From Apiosordaria backusii (taxonomy: Eukaryota; Ascomycota; Sordariomycetes; Sordariales; Lasiosphaeriaceae): a DNA stretch of 64,000 nt. The DNA lies in contig JAUKTV010000033.1 in assembly GCA_030549205.1 (NCBI GenBank), positions 1 to 64,000 of the forward strand. The letters are read 5' to 3'. Positions 55,028 to 64,000 of the stretch are shown here, piece by piece. The notes below the pieces were generated by a model that saw only the letters and a list, made by a program, of their open reading frames with translations, was not told the origin of the DNA and searched no databases. Made by a program: the position numbers and the translations under genes. Numbering within the stretch: the stretch's first letter is position 1; each line of letters begins with the position of its first letter.

Positions 55028-55715
55028 ATGGCAACCGCGGAGAAACTCGTCAGCCCGGCCTCCATCGGTCACTTCGGTATCCGCACTACCCCAGAGAAGT
55101 TTGAGGCCATGGTCAAGTGGCACCTCGACTTCTTTGGGGGGCATGAGGTCTTGCGGAACGAAAAAGCAAGCTTCATAGCTTGGGATCAATGATGGCTTTT
55201 AATTCTTTTTCTTTCATTTTTAAGAACTATTTATGAACTAAACACTAACGATGAGAACAGAGCATCACAGAATGGTCATTGTCCAAGACAACAGCCACGA
55301 GCAGATTCCACGCAAAAAGCATCCCAGGGCGGCAACAGTCTACCACATTGCTTTCACCCTCAACAGTCTCAAGGATCTTGCGACAAGTTACGAGCAAAAG
55401 AAGGCCCGTGGAATCCTCCCTTACTGGCCTGTCAACCATGGCATGAGCACCTCGATGTATTACATCGACCCAGATGGAAACGAGTTCGAGATGCAAGTCA
55501 ACAATTTCGACACCGCCCAGGAGGCTCTCGACTTCATGGGCACCCCTTAGTACGCCACAAATCCAATCGGCGTGGACATTGCCATTGACGAGTGGTTGGC
55601 ACGGGTGAAAGGTGGTGAAGACGAGAAGCTCTTGAAGAAGAGGCCCCAGATTGGACAGCAGCTATCCAGATATGAGAATTCGATTTACTTCAAGAAGCCG
55701 GTGGAGACGGCATGA
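55028..55715 (+). pseudogene. Extradiol dioxygenase-like / VOC-family protein, disrupted
   Basis: Exon 1 (55028-about 55185) reads MATAEKLVSPASIGHFGIRT and KWHLDFFGGHEVLRNE. Exon 2 begins near 55260 after an AG with EHHRMVIVQD, then HPRAATVYHIAFTLNS, MYYIDPDGNEFEMQ and, at the end, RYENSIYFKKPVETA. These are the metal-site and fold motifs of fungal biphenyl-2,3-diol 1,2-dioxygenase-like VOC proteins (His in EHHR, His in VYHIAF, Glu in NEFEMQ). Two lesions are visible: no GT donor is present at the end of exon 1, where the frame runs into TGA, and TAG at 55548-55550 cuts off the last ~55 residues. The gene is therefore broken, though its coding quality elsewhere is good, so loss was recent. 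Confidence 0.75.
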
Positions 55716-56115
55716 GAGACATTCGGAGTTGCGAGGTATTTTCGTTACTAGTTTGTTGGGCTGGCTCGTGGTTGTTGTTTGATGTGAATGGGAATACATA
55801 GAGGGTTTGTGTGCATATGTAGTGTCTTATGTCAAGGACCTCTTGTCTTATTGGACTTTCTTTCTTGTTCCTTGTGAAAACGTGGGTGTTGTATCAATCG
55901 TAGTGAATGTCTAAAAATTGCTGTCCTTCCAATGATATCAACTTTGGACATCTCATCGAAAAATCCATGTTCACACTTTGAAGAAAGCGATTCCAAAACG
56001 CCGTGGATCGGGGCAACCATGAATCATGACAAAGAAAACCTAGGTCGGTATGTCCATTTAGCGTACCAGGTAGGTACTACCTACCTACCTAGTTATGATC
56101 CTTAATAAAAGGTAC
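55716..56115. other. Intergenic sequence up to the AT-rich block
   Basis: No gene recognised. The small minus frame at 55832-56020 has no motif. Composition changes at the LTR fragment beginning at 56116. Confidence 0.4.
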
Positions 56116-56415
56116 TGTGATAAGGGCTGTAATATTAGAGCTTAGAATAGTGGTTTAATTTAGTAATAATCTTTAATAGCTTTAAAGTTTGTAATAAAGA
56201 AAGAAGAAGAGACTAGGAATATAATCAGATCTATAGGATATATATTTATCTTTCAGCCAGTAGTTTATACTTTAATAGCCTTAAGCTACTATTAAATCCT
56301 CTATAGCTACTTAAATCCTATTCTTAATTGCTAAGCCTATAGCTTTTTAACGATTGGTTTATAATATTTAATTGGTCTTATAATCTATCCTTTAGGTCTT
56401 TAAAGTAGGTACTTA
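56116..56415 (-). repeat. Truncated LTR of the 40267-47191 gypsy family
   Basis: It starts TGTGATAAGGGCTGTAAT and follows that LTR through AGACTAGGAATATAATCAG and TATATTTATC to GTACTTAAA, missing the last ~30 bases. Sequence beyond does not match the element's interior closely enough to trace. Confidence 0.75.
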
Positions 56416-59050
56416 AATAACTAAAATACATAAAATAATCTTAATAACACTAAACTTAATAATAAATAATAGTAAGTACTAATTACTTTCTATTGAACTT
56501 TACTTTATAAATACTATGATTTCTTTTTAACTTTTTACTATTTATTAATAAATCCTACTTTAAAAAGGTTAACTTTAAGGTATAGTATACTAGCTTAAAT
56601 ATAGTAATATAGTATTTACAGCTTTCTTAAGCTATTAAAATACCGTTTACCTATTAATTTAAAGTATATACTTATGATTATATATTTAGCTTATTCTATT
56701 ATAGCATTACTTTATAAAACGGTACTTGTATTTAAAGATATATAGATAAAATGCTTTAAAAATCTTAGCTATTACTGGATAATAATTAAGGATAATAATA
56801 TTTAAGACTATAAAGTATAGAAAGCCGTTAATTATAAATAGTATAATAAAGCTTTAAATAAGGCCCTTATAATCGGTAGACTTTATTACTACCTTACTAT
56901 TTTAACTTAACTTAATATACTATAATAGCTATTTTATTATAGTAAGTTACTATATATTATAATCCCTTTTATTCTAGCCCATAATAGTATTATAACGCTT
57001 TTTAAGCTAATTATAGCCTTAAGTTTCTATTAATAATCTAAATTACTGCTTGTAAAGCATATCTTTATAAAGATATATAGGATAATATTTAATAGGCAGA
57101 TACTTATAAAACTAAGTTTTATAATAAATAAGTTTATTAATTTATTAAATAAGTATATTAATTGCTTAATATATCGATTTCTTAAAGTTAAGTAGGGTTA
57201 AAAATTAATACTTTTTTATAATTTTATTTAAAACTAATAATCGGAACTTATAAATATTATATTAAAATGTTTAATTATTATACTATTATTAATTATAGCA
57301 GTAATAGTAATCCTATTTATAATTCAATTAAATAAAGTTAAGCTAATAAATAGCAGGACTAGCCTATATTAGAAAGTAAAATTAATAATAGTTATTAAAG
57401 ACTTTATTATTGCTTTAGAATTTATAAATAGAATATATAATATAGTCCTATACTACTTTAAAGATTTAAATATCTTAATATATATTTATATAGTATTAAT
57501 CTTCGTTTACTATATTACATTTTACCTAAAAGTAATAGCATGCTTAATCTTAAGTTTTCCTTTAAAGTTAATGTCCTTAATTTTAAATATATTACTTAAC
57601 CTTTTTTAATTATATTTTCGTATTAAAAGTAAATATTTTCCTTAATTAAAAAAGGATAGCCTTCTATAGCCTTTATTTAAAGACTATACGATAGAAAGTC
57701 TCCTTTAAGTTAATAATTACTATTTAACTTAGTAGCTTATTAACGATAAAATCGAGGATAAGGAAAAGGACTTAAAGGTAACTTCTATAGGAAAGAAATA
57801 AAAGATTTAAATGCTATATTTTAAATACTGTATTATATAGGATAAGACATAATTACTATATAATAGTAAAATACACTAATTTAATATTAACCTACAATTC
57901 AATATTAAACTTACCCTTACTTTAATTACCTTTATTAAGGATTACAGGGACCTCCTTAATACTATATATAATATCGCTTAACATTATAATTAAAAAGTAT
58001 AATTTTAATATAAAGATAAATAAAGGTAATAGCGATAATTAAGAAAGCTATTAAATATAGGAGGCTACTTTTATAAAGTATAGGATTACAATCAGGTACC
58101 CTTATAAAAGGCAAAGTAACTTTATTACAAAATAAAATCGAAATCACAGAGTTTACAGTCTATATTTACAATAATCATCTTTCGACTAAAGACAAACGTT
58201 CCATATAGATAACTTAGCAAAGGTACTAAAATCTATGGCCAATAAAAGAAGGCTATAGTCATTTAATATAGCCGCTACTATACTTTTAAAAGAAAATAGG
58301 TAACTATATAGACTATAAATCAAGCTTTTACTATAAAGGCATTGATAAAACCATATTTAAAACTCCACTCTACACTCGAGCCTAAATTCAGAAATAACCT
58401 TCCTAAAGGCGTAGCTAAGTTCTAGGTAAGCATCATTAAATCCAACTATATATATATCCGCCAATAGTAAACTAAGATGTCTATACATCTAATACAAGAT
58501 ATAAAAATAAAAGCAACTGTCGAATATACCATAAAAAGTCAATACCAGAGCAATACCATAGGTCGCAAGGCCCAATTCCGCCGCACCCATTACCACTCCA
58601 ATCCCGTCAGTCCACTATCACGCAAACTAGTTTAGGGCTCATAGCAATAAGGTACCTTATATATAGTTAACTCTGGCTTATATTTAAAGCCTCTAAGCTC
58701 AGACTTCAATTTAATCGCTTCCTATAATCGCCTCTACCATTACTTTTAAGCTAGATTAACCCATCGCAAATCACTATCGCACCTAAAATCCAATATACAT
58801 CAATAGCCGCAGCTATAGATAACTAAATAAAGTCTCTCTTTAAGTCGATCATAAGGAAGTTACCGCATAAGGATAATAACCAGAATACTATAAGTAATAT
58901 ATCGTCACACAACGCATTAAAACAGCTAACCTTTACACTATATCCTACACTTATACCGTTTCCCAATAACCAAGCCTTACCTCCATCCTACCCAAAGACC
59001 ACTGCTAACTGCCCCATATTGCCGTCGCTATTTAGCACTTTCTAGATTTT
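56416..59050. other. AT-rich RIP-mutated block, partly coding-derived
   Basis: 56416-58150 is AT-rich with no recognisable motif. From about 58150 the G+C content rises and words such as CCCAATTCCGCCGCACCCATTACC appear, suggesting an older protein gene. This part probably belongs to the VWA-domain gene described next, upstream of its recognisable core, but stops and substitutions hide it. Confidence 0.5.
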
Positions 59051-59440
59051 AATAGCCAGCTTTTCCATACCCGAAGACTCCTACCCCTTCCTTAGCACCT
59101 TCGACACCGTCTTCGTCATCAATAATTCTGGCTCTATAGCTAGCCACTTTTAACATAAGGTCAAGAAAGTACTGTATGCTATTACCCTAATCTATACCGC
59201 CTATAATAACAATAGCGTTGACATTTACTTCCTAAACGTTAAAAACTCCGCCTCCTAAGATAGTATTAGCAATTAGAAGAATATCCGCAATGCCAAATAA
59301 GTTGAGACTTTCTTTAACTAGGTACGTCCCTATAAAGGTACGTCCACTAGTATGTATATTAACTAGATTATAAAGCCCTACTTTAGGAATCTAACTTTAA
59401 ATAAAAAGTGCCTTTATAAAAGGTAAATACTTTTATATAC
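59051..59440 (+). pseudogene. VWA-domain protein, RIP-degraded core
   Basis: Read in the plus frame the sequence shows FLSTFDTVFVINNSGSI, then VKKVLYAITLIYTAYNN, then VDIYFLNVKNSAS, interrupted by TAA and TAG. This is the core of a von Willebrand factor A domain as found in many fungal accessory proteins, where the metal site reads DDSGSM. Here both aspartates are Asn and Met is Ile, as expected for G-to-A changes by RIP. The gene would have continued upstream to perhaps 58150. It is cut on the right by the transposase remnant. Confidence 0.6.
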
Positions 59441-59850
59441 TCTTAGCTATTACTATTAAAAGGATTGTTAGTTATTTAGTATATTAAGGTTAGTTAAATA
59501 GTAATAGGTTTATAGATTAGTTAAATAAGCATTTATTACTAAAGATAAATAGATTCCTTAACTATAATAGTATTTTAATAATAGACAATGCCTTTTAATA
59601 TTATAACTTTTATATAAAAAATCTTTACTTTAAAAAAGAGATCCTACTATAGTACTTACTACTGTATTTCCTAAATTTTAATCCTATCGAAGCTTTCTTT
59701 AATAATTTAAAGGCCTTTATAAAAAGGAATTACTTTTCGGTAGGCAGTAATAATCTTATATTTAAAGAATTTAAGGATTTCTTAAGGAAGAAAGTAGTAA
59801 AGGTTAGAAGACTATAGTAATATATAGGCATTATAGGAAGGTAAGGTTAG
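59441..59850 (+). pseudogene. Tc1/mariner-type DDE transposase, RIP-degraded
   Basis: With stops ignored, the plus frame reads NSILIIDNAF, then a mutated LPPYSPDxNP equivalent reading LNFNPIEAFFNNLKAFIKRN, then SNNLIFKEFKDFLRKKV. These are the second catalytic Asp region and the NPIE...W region of the DDE_3 transposases common in fungi. The N-terminal DNA-binding part and the first Asp are not recognisable. No terminal repeats could be assigned. Confidence 0.65.
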
Positions 59851-62149
59851 AATTTAATAAAGCTTAGATTTCTATAAATTATAAAGAAAAGTATAGTTAA
59901 TAATTATATTAATTTTTTACTATTAGAATAGTACAATAGTAGTAATTATATCGAAGACTGTAACTTAAGCTAAAGCCTATCGTTATCTTTATAGAAATAC
60001 AATTCTTTATTATCTCTTTTAATTTATAGTATAGCCTATTAAAGGGGTAAAGATCGGTTTAATATTATATTATTAAAGCCTACTAAAAAATAAATATTAA
60101 AAGTTAGCTTAATTATCTTATTTTATATAAAAAACCTACTAAAATTAAAATACTCTTTAGGGCTTTAACTATTTTTATTATTATCGCTATTATTGTTAAA
60201 GAAAGCTGCTAATTGTTATTTTTTTAAGAAGATTTTAGCGTATATTTTCAATTATATAACTATACCTTTATTAAGCCTAGCCCCTATTAACTTTCCGGTA
60301 TTAATATTATATAGTTTTATAAGCTTAAGGCCTTTATTAATATAGGTCTTTTTAATTAAATAGAAGGCATTGTAATTGCTTTTTCTATAATATTAAGTAG
60401 TAAAGTTAATAAAGAAATCATTAAGAAGCTTATAGTCTGATTTACTTTCTAGAAAGGCCAGTAGTAAAAAAGACTAAAAGGAAAACGATACTAGGTTTTT
60501 TATCTATTAAGTTTAGCTTCTACTTACTTTACCGGCAGGTTAAAAGGTCAGTAGTTTATTATTAAATTACTAAAGAGCCGGCTCTAGATTTTAATTAAGT
60601 CCAGTATTATTATATTAGTTAATAACGATATTCGGTATTACTATACTTTAATATAGGTCCTGTAATAACTTTTATTACTTTGGCCAGTTAAATTACCTAC
60701 TGCTATTTAAAACTATATTAATAGCTTTATTGCTATTAAGAAAACTATTTAATAGAGTTTTCTTCTTTACCTTAGTTAATAGCTTTAATACTAATATTAA
60801 TTAAAGTAAATTATATAGAGCCTTACCATTCTAAATAATATTAGCTTAGGCTATTATTTTTAAAGGATGAATTTTAAGGTATTTATTTAACCTAAGGGCT
60901 TGCTAATAAAAGCAAGGGTTACTATTAGCTTTATAATAAAGACAATTATACTTAAATAAATAAGTCTATTGCTTTATAAGTTCGTTATAATATTATACCG
61001 GTAAAGCCTACCTTTCTTTTTAAATAAGCTCCTTATTAGCTACTGTAAGATTCTTAGAGGTAGTAAGTATTACGTTAATTAAGCTGTTACTACTGTACCT
61101 TTTAAACATACCTATAATAGTAAGTACTTACCTTTAAATAGAAATATTAGCCTAAGTACCGAAGTAAATAGTTAACTAAATATCCAATTAATTAGCTTAT
61201 TAAACTACTTATTAAGAGGTTTATTAAATAAGTAAAGCTTATAGAGGTAATAGAAGTAAATTAAACTAATAAGTTAATTCTAACTTAAAAGACTTTAAAT
61301 TACTTAATTGTTAATTTAAGGCCTTAACTATACTTTCTATAATACTATAAGTATTCCTAAAGGTTATTTAAGTATGGTCTTTTCTTTAAGTAGATTGACT
61401 TATTTAAAAAAGACTTTCTTTAATTCTAATATATATAGTTAGTAAATTAAAGTCAATAAAAAAAAGGTAAGAAAAGCCGTAATACCTTCCTTATTTAATT
61501 AATTTAACTATATTAATTACTAGGTTATTATTAACTTTAAAAACATATCTATTTAAATACTATCCTAATAAATAATCGTTAATAAAAGTAAGGTTTTCTT
61601 TATCTTTTTTTATTTCTAACTTTTTTATATCTATCTATTCTAATAATAATAAAATACCAAGCTTAAATATATTAAAATACAATAACGGTATCTACTTTAG
61701 TAAGCAGATAATACAGAATAGGACCGAAGGAAGGAAAGAGAGGGCGGTTAGTATAGCTTATAATTTAATATTAATATCTTCGACTTTATTTTCTATTTAA
61801 CTGACATTATTATCGTCTTCTACTTTATTAAATAAACGTATATACCGAAGGATACTTTTATTAAAAAGCTAGGAATCGAGTATTTAGTAAGAAGTATACT
61901 TAAGTATAAGTATAGAAGAAGGGACTTTTAATAAGAAAGTAAAACTTCAGTATTAAACTGGTATAATAAGTAAGCTACTTTATTAAAGTATAACTAAGAG
62001 AGTAGGTCTTACTAAGGCTATTAGTTCAGTAGTTTTTATTATATTAAGTATACATTTCTTTACTAACTAAGTAAGTATATCGCCGGTATTATCAGTTCGA
62101 TAGACAATACTTCGGATTTAAAATAATAGCTATTTAAAACTATTGCCTA
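59851..62149. other. AT-rich RIP-mutated block
   Basis: No recognisable gene. TA-rich, stops in all frames. It may be the interior of the element whose end is shared with 24560-25083. Confidence 0.5.
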
Positions 62150-62643
62150 ATTTAGTTATAAAGCTAAAGCTTTAAAGTATTACTGCCGCTATTGCTTTTT
62201 CTAATAATACTATAGCTTTAAAAGTACCTTAGGCTTCTTTAACCTCTTCTTTTTAAAGCTTAGTTTAAGTATATTTCCAGTTAATAGCCAGGGTTTTTAC
62301 TTTACCTTTAGCTTTCTTTAAAGCTATAGCCTTAAAAAGGAAGCTTAAAAAGCAGACTTTAGTATATAGGCTAGGGCATAAGCAGATAATTTAATAGTAC
62401 AGCTTACCTTTAAATTAAAAGACTGACTTTAATAGTATTAAATTTAATACTATAGGAAATATTATAAAAAATATTACTAATTATAGCTTTACAGCAATTG
62501 TCTTAAGTAATTAAAAGACCTGGGTTAAGGGTTTGGAAGCATCTTCGTTGCCATACAAAAGTAGCGGTATAAAGGATTGGATCAAATCCTTAGCAAAAAA
62601 ACGCTCGTGCCACACGACGTTTCGTATGCAAGGCACAAGGGCT
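62150..62643. repeat. Repeat end shared with 24560-25083
   Basis: It matches 24560-25083 in the same orientation and ends with GTTTCGTATGCAAGGCACA, at which point normal host DNA starts. Less mutated than the other copy, it is the better template for identifying the element. Confidence 0.6.
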
Positions 62644-63314
62644 AGCGCCAAGTACTAAAGGTGAAAATGTCAAGGCGTTCGCATGGTCCCGAGTAGGCTA
62701 TTGTCCACTCGTTGGCACGCTTAGGGGCCAGGAATTGAGTTTACGTCCAGCTCTCTTCGAGGGCCTGTTCTCGCCCCTTATGCCAAGTTTGGAACCTTGA
62801 GAGCCACGGGCTCTCACGAAAGCCCTGACCACATATTGGCGGGTTGGTGCCTTCGGTCTTCAGCGGGATGGAGACTGCATAATTACATGATGCAAGTGTG
62901 TTCTCTCAAATGCAAGAGCATCGGCACATGGACGCTTGTGGACTTGAGCTGGCATCCCCAGAGACGACCAGTAAGAAATCATGATGCCGACGGGTTTCCT
63001 GGCCGTTTTGAGTCTAGTGCAAGATGAGGCTCAACTTGCAGAATACATTAGCGGCGCTTGCCATCACAAAGAGGTGGTGTGCAGGCGTCTGCACCCCACT
63101 TAGTAGGTATCTTATTCCATCATGATAGCCAATTATATCTCATTCTTCTATGAAATGTGAAACTCAGAGTGAAAATGAGTGTGACAGTGGGGACGCTGAG
63201 GGGGATATAGGGTGGCTTAGTACTTAGAGCGGAGGTCCCCCCAAACTCTTTCGACGGTCCGTCAACGGACTGCAATAATCCTTCACCGAGAGACCCTCAC
63301 CAAAAACCACCGTC
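62644..63314. other. Upstream region of the FAD oxidoreductase gene
   Basis: Normal composition; no gene recognised. The plus frame at 62797-63027 has no motif. The final ~80 bases before the ATG at 63315 presumably form a promoter and leader. Confidence 0.4.
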
Positions 63315-64000
63315 ATGGAGGCCAAAACCAAGACCCACATCATCATTTTGGGGGCTGGTGTCGCGGGTTTGTCCACAGCTCGTTGGCGTATATCCCCGAG
63401 CGTCAAGGTGACCTTGGTTGATGCTAGATTTTCTGCGGCATCTAGCGACTTTCAACAAAATTATCCGCAATGACTACACGAACTTAGCGTACGCGGAGCT
63501 TGCGAGTGAAGCTATGGAGTCTTGGAAGACCGATCAAGCCCTCAGACCATACTTCCATCAGTCTGGAATGCTGTTCGCCGAGAGTTTCGGGAAGGGCGAG
63601 GCGTGTTTCTCCAATTTAAGGACGCTGGGCGCCAATACTCCCAAAATTCTCCCTAGGAAAGATACCCTCAAACAATTCTCAATGTTCCAACAAGCAAAAT
63701 GGGCGGGCGATGAGAATTACTACAACCCTCAGAGCGGCTGGGCCGATGCTGACCAGGCTATGGAATCTTTTCTCCAGGCTGCCATTGACGAAGGCGTCAA
63801 CTTCATCCAGGCCGAGGCCAAGGGACTCGTCCTAGAATCTGATGGCAGCTGTGGCGGTATCAGAATCTTGGTGAATGGAATGGTGCAGGACTTGAGGGCC
63901 GACCACACCACCATTTGCCTCGGGGCTTATACGGAAAAGTTCCTCGCCGACGCGGCACCTCATCGGATGGACCTTCAAGTTCACGGGAAGTTGACCGCAG
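63315..64000 (+). pseudogene. FAD-dependent amine oxidase (DAO family), frameshifted, runs off the window
   Basis: The ATG at 63315 opens MEAKTKTHIIILGAGVAGLS, an FAD-binding GxGxxG motif, and VTLVDARF. The frame ends at TGA about 150 bases in, but one extra T in a TTT run at about 63450 explains it. In the other frame the protein continues NKIIRNDYTNLAYAELASEA, FHQSGMLFAE, YYNPQSGWADADQAM and TICLGAYTEKFL to the window edge. This order matches fungal fructosyl-amine/sarcosine-type oxidases, which oxidise secondary amines and release hydrogen peroxide. The C-terminal half lies outside the window. A sequencing error cannot be excluded, but many neighbours carry similar single-base lesions. Confidence 0.7.

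Noticed and set aside
62797..63027. 76-aa plus-strand frame before the oxidase
   Set aside because: No motif and no gene-like context.
1..64000. tRNA, rRNA genes and CRISPR arrays
   Set aside because: No cloverleaf-like or rRNA-like sequence was noticed, and CRISPR arrays are not expected in a fungal genome; the tandem repeats here lack spacer-repeat structure.

Overview
This window reads as a filamentous ascomycete (Pezizomycotina) genome. It has genes with short introns (50-84 nt, mostly GT...AG, several with a CTAAC/CTGAC branch point), a Zn2Cys6 transcription factor, fungal kinase-like proteins and an Hsp70-like protein. It also shows a sharp split between gene islands of normal base composition and long, extremely AT-rich, TpA-rich blocks full of stop codons, the signature of repeat-induced point mutation (RIP). 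The gene set is typical of plant-associated Sordariomycetes such as Colletotrichum or Fusarium, but the species cannot be fixed from the sequence.

Layout. 162-7495 is a young, unmutated Ty3/gypsy chromovirus-type retrotransposon on the minus strand, with two 404-bp LTRs identical by eye and a perfect ATATT target duplication, sitting inside a RIP-mutated block. 7.5-11.7 kb is AT-rich and holds a mutated minisatellite and a TIR element. 11.9-14.2 kb is a small gene island (a tiny ORF, a kinase-like gene, a 481-bp TIR element). 14.3-25.1 kb is AT-rich and contains a 7.6-kb RIP-killed Ty1/copia element with 831/832-bp LTRs. 25.1-37 kb is a gene island: amidase relic, membrane glycosyltransferase-like gene, C-terminal Hsp70-like fragment, and a cluster of kinase-like and nuclease-like genes (30.3-35.0 kb). 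37-47.3 kb is AT-rich, with a 6.9-kb RIP-killed gypsy element (GTAGG target duplication) inserted into a ~190-bp minisatellite unit. 47.3-55.7 kb is a second gene island: fragments of a quinone oxidoreductase and a dienelactone hydrolase, an intact 2-oxoadipate dioxygenase/decarboxylase gene, a Zn2Cys6 regulator with three in-frame TAG codons, a frameshifted small gene and a broken extradiol-dioxygenase/VOC gene. 56.1-62.6 kb is AT-rich (a gypsy LTR fragment, a dead VWA-domain gene, a dead Tc1-type transposase). 62.6-64 kb carries a frameshifted FAD-dependent amine-oxidase-type gene that runs off the window.

Two themes stand out. First, the intact retrotransposon shows a gag-to-protease -1 frameshift signal (GGGAAAA plus a spaced hairpin), a 9-nt match that points to Tf1-type self-priming, an extended Gag, and a two-exon antisense gene between pol and the LTR. 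Second, many single-copy genes in the islands are damaged: CAG-to-TAG nonsense changes expected of RIP spreading from neighbouring repeats, plus single-base frameshifts. The 47-55 kb island plus the amidase and the amine-oxidase genes look like a decayed aromatic/amino-acid catabolic gene neighbourhood. The 30-35 kb cluster resembles the fungal nuclease-fold/kinase-fold accessory proteins related to Crinkler-type effector architectures.
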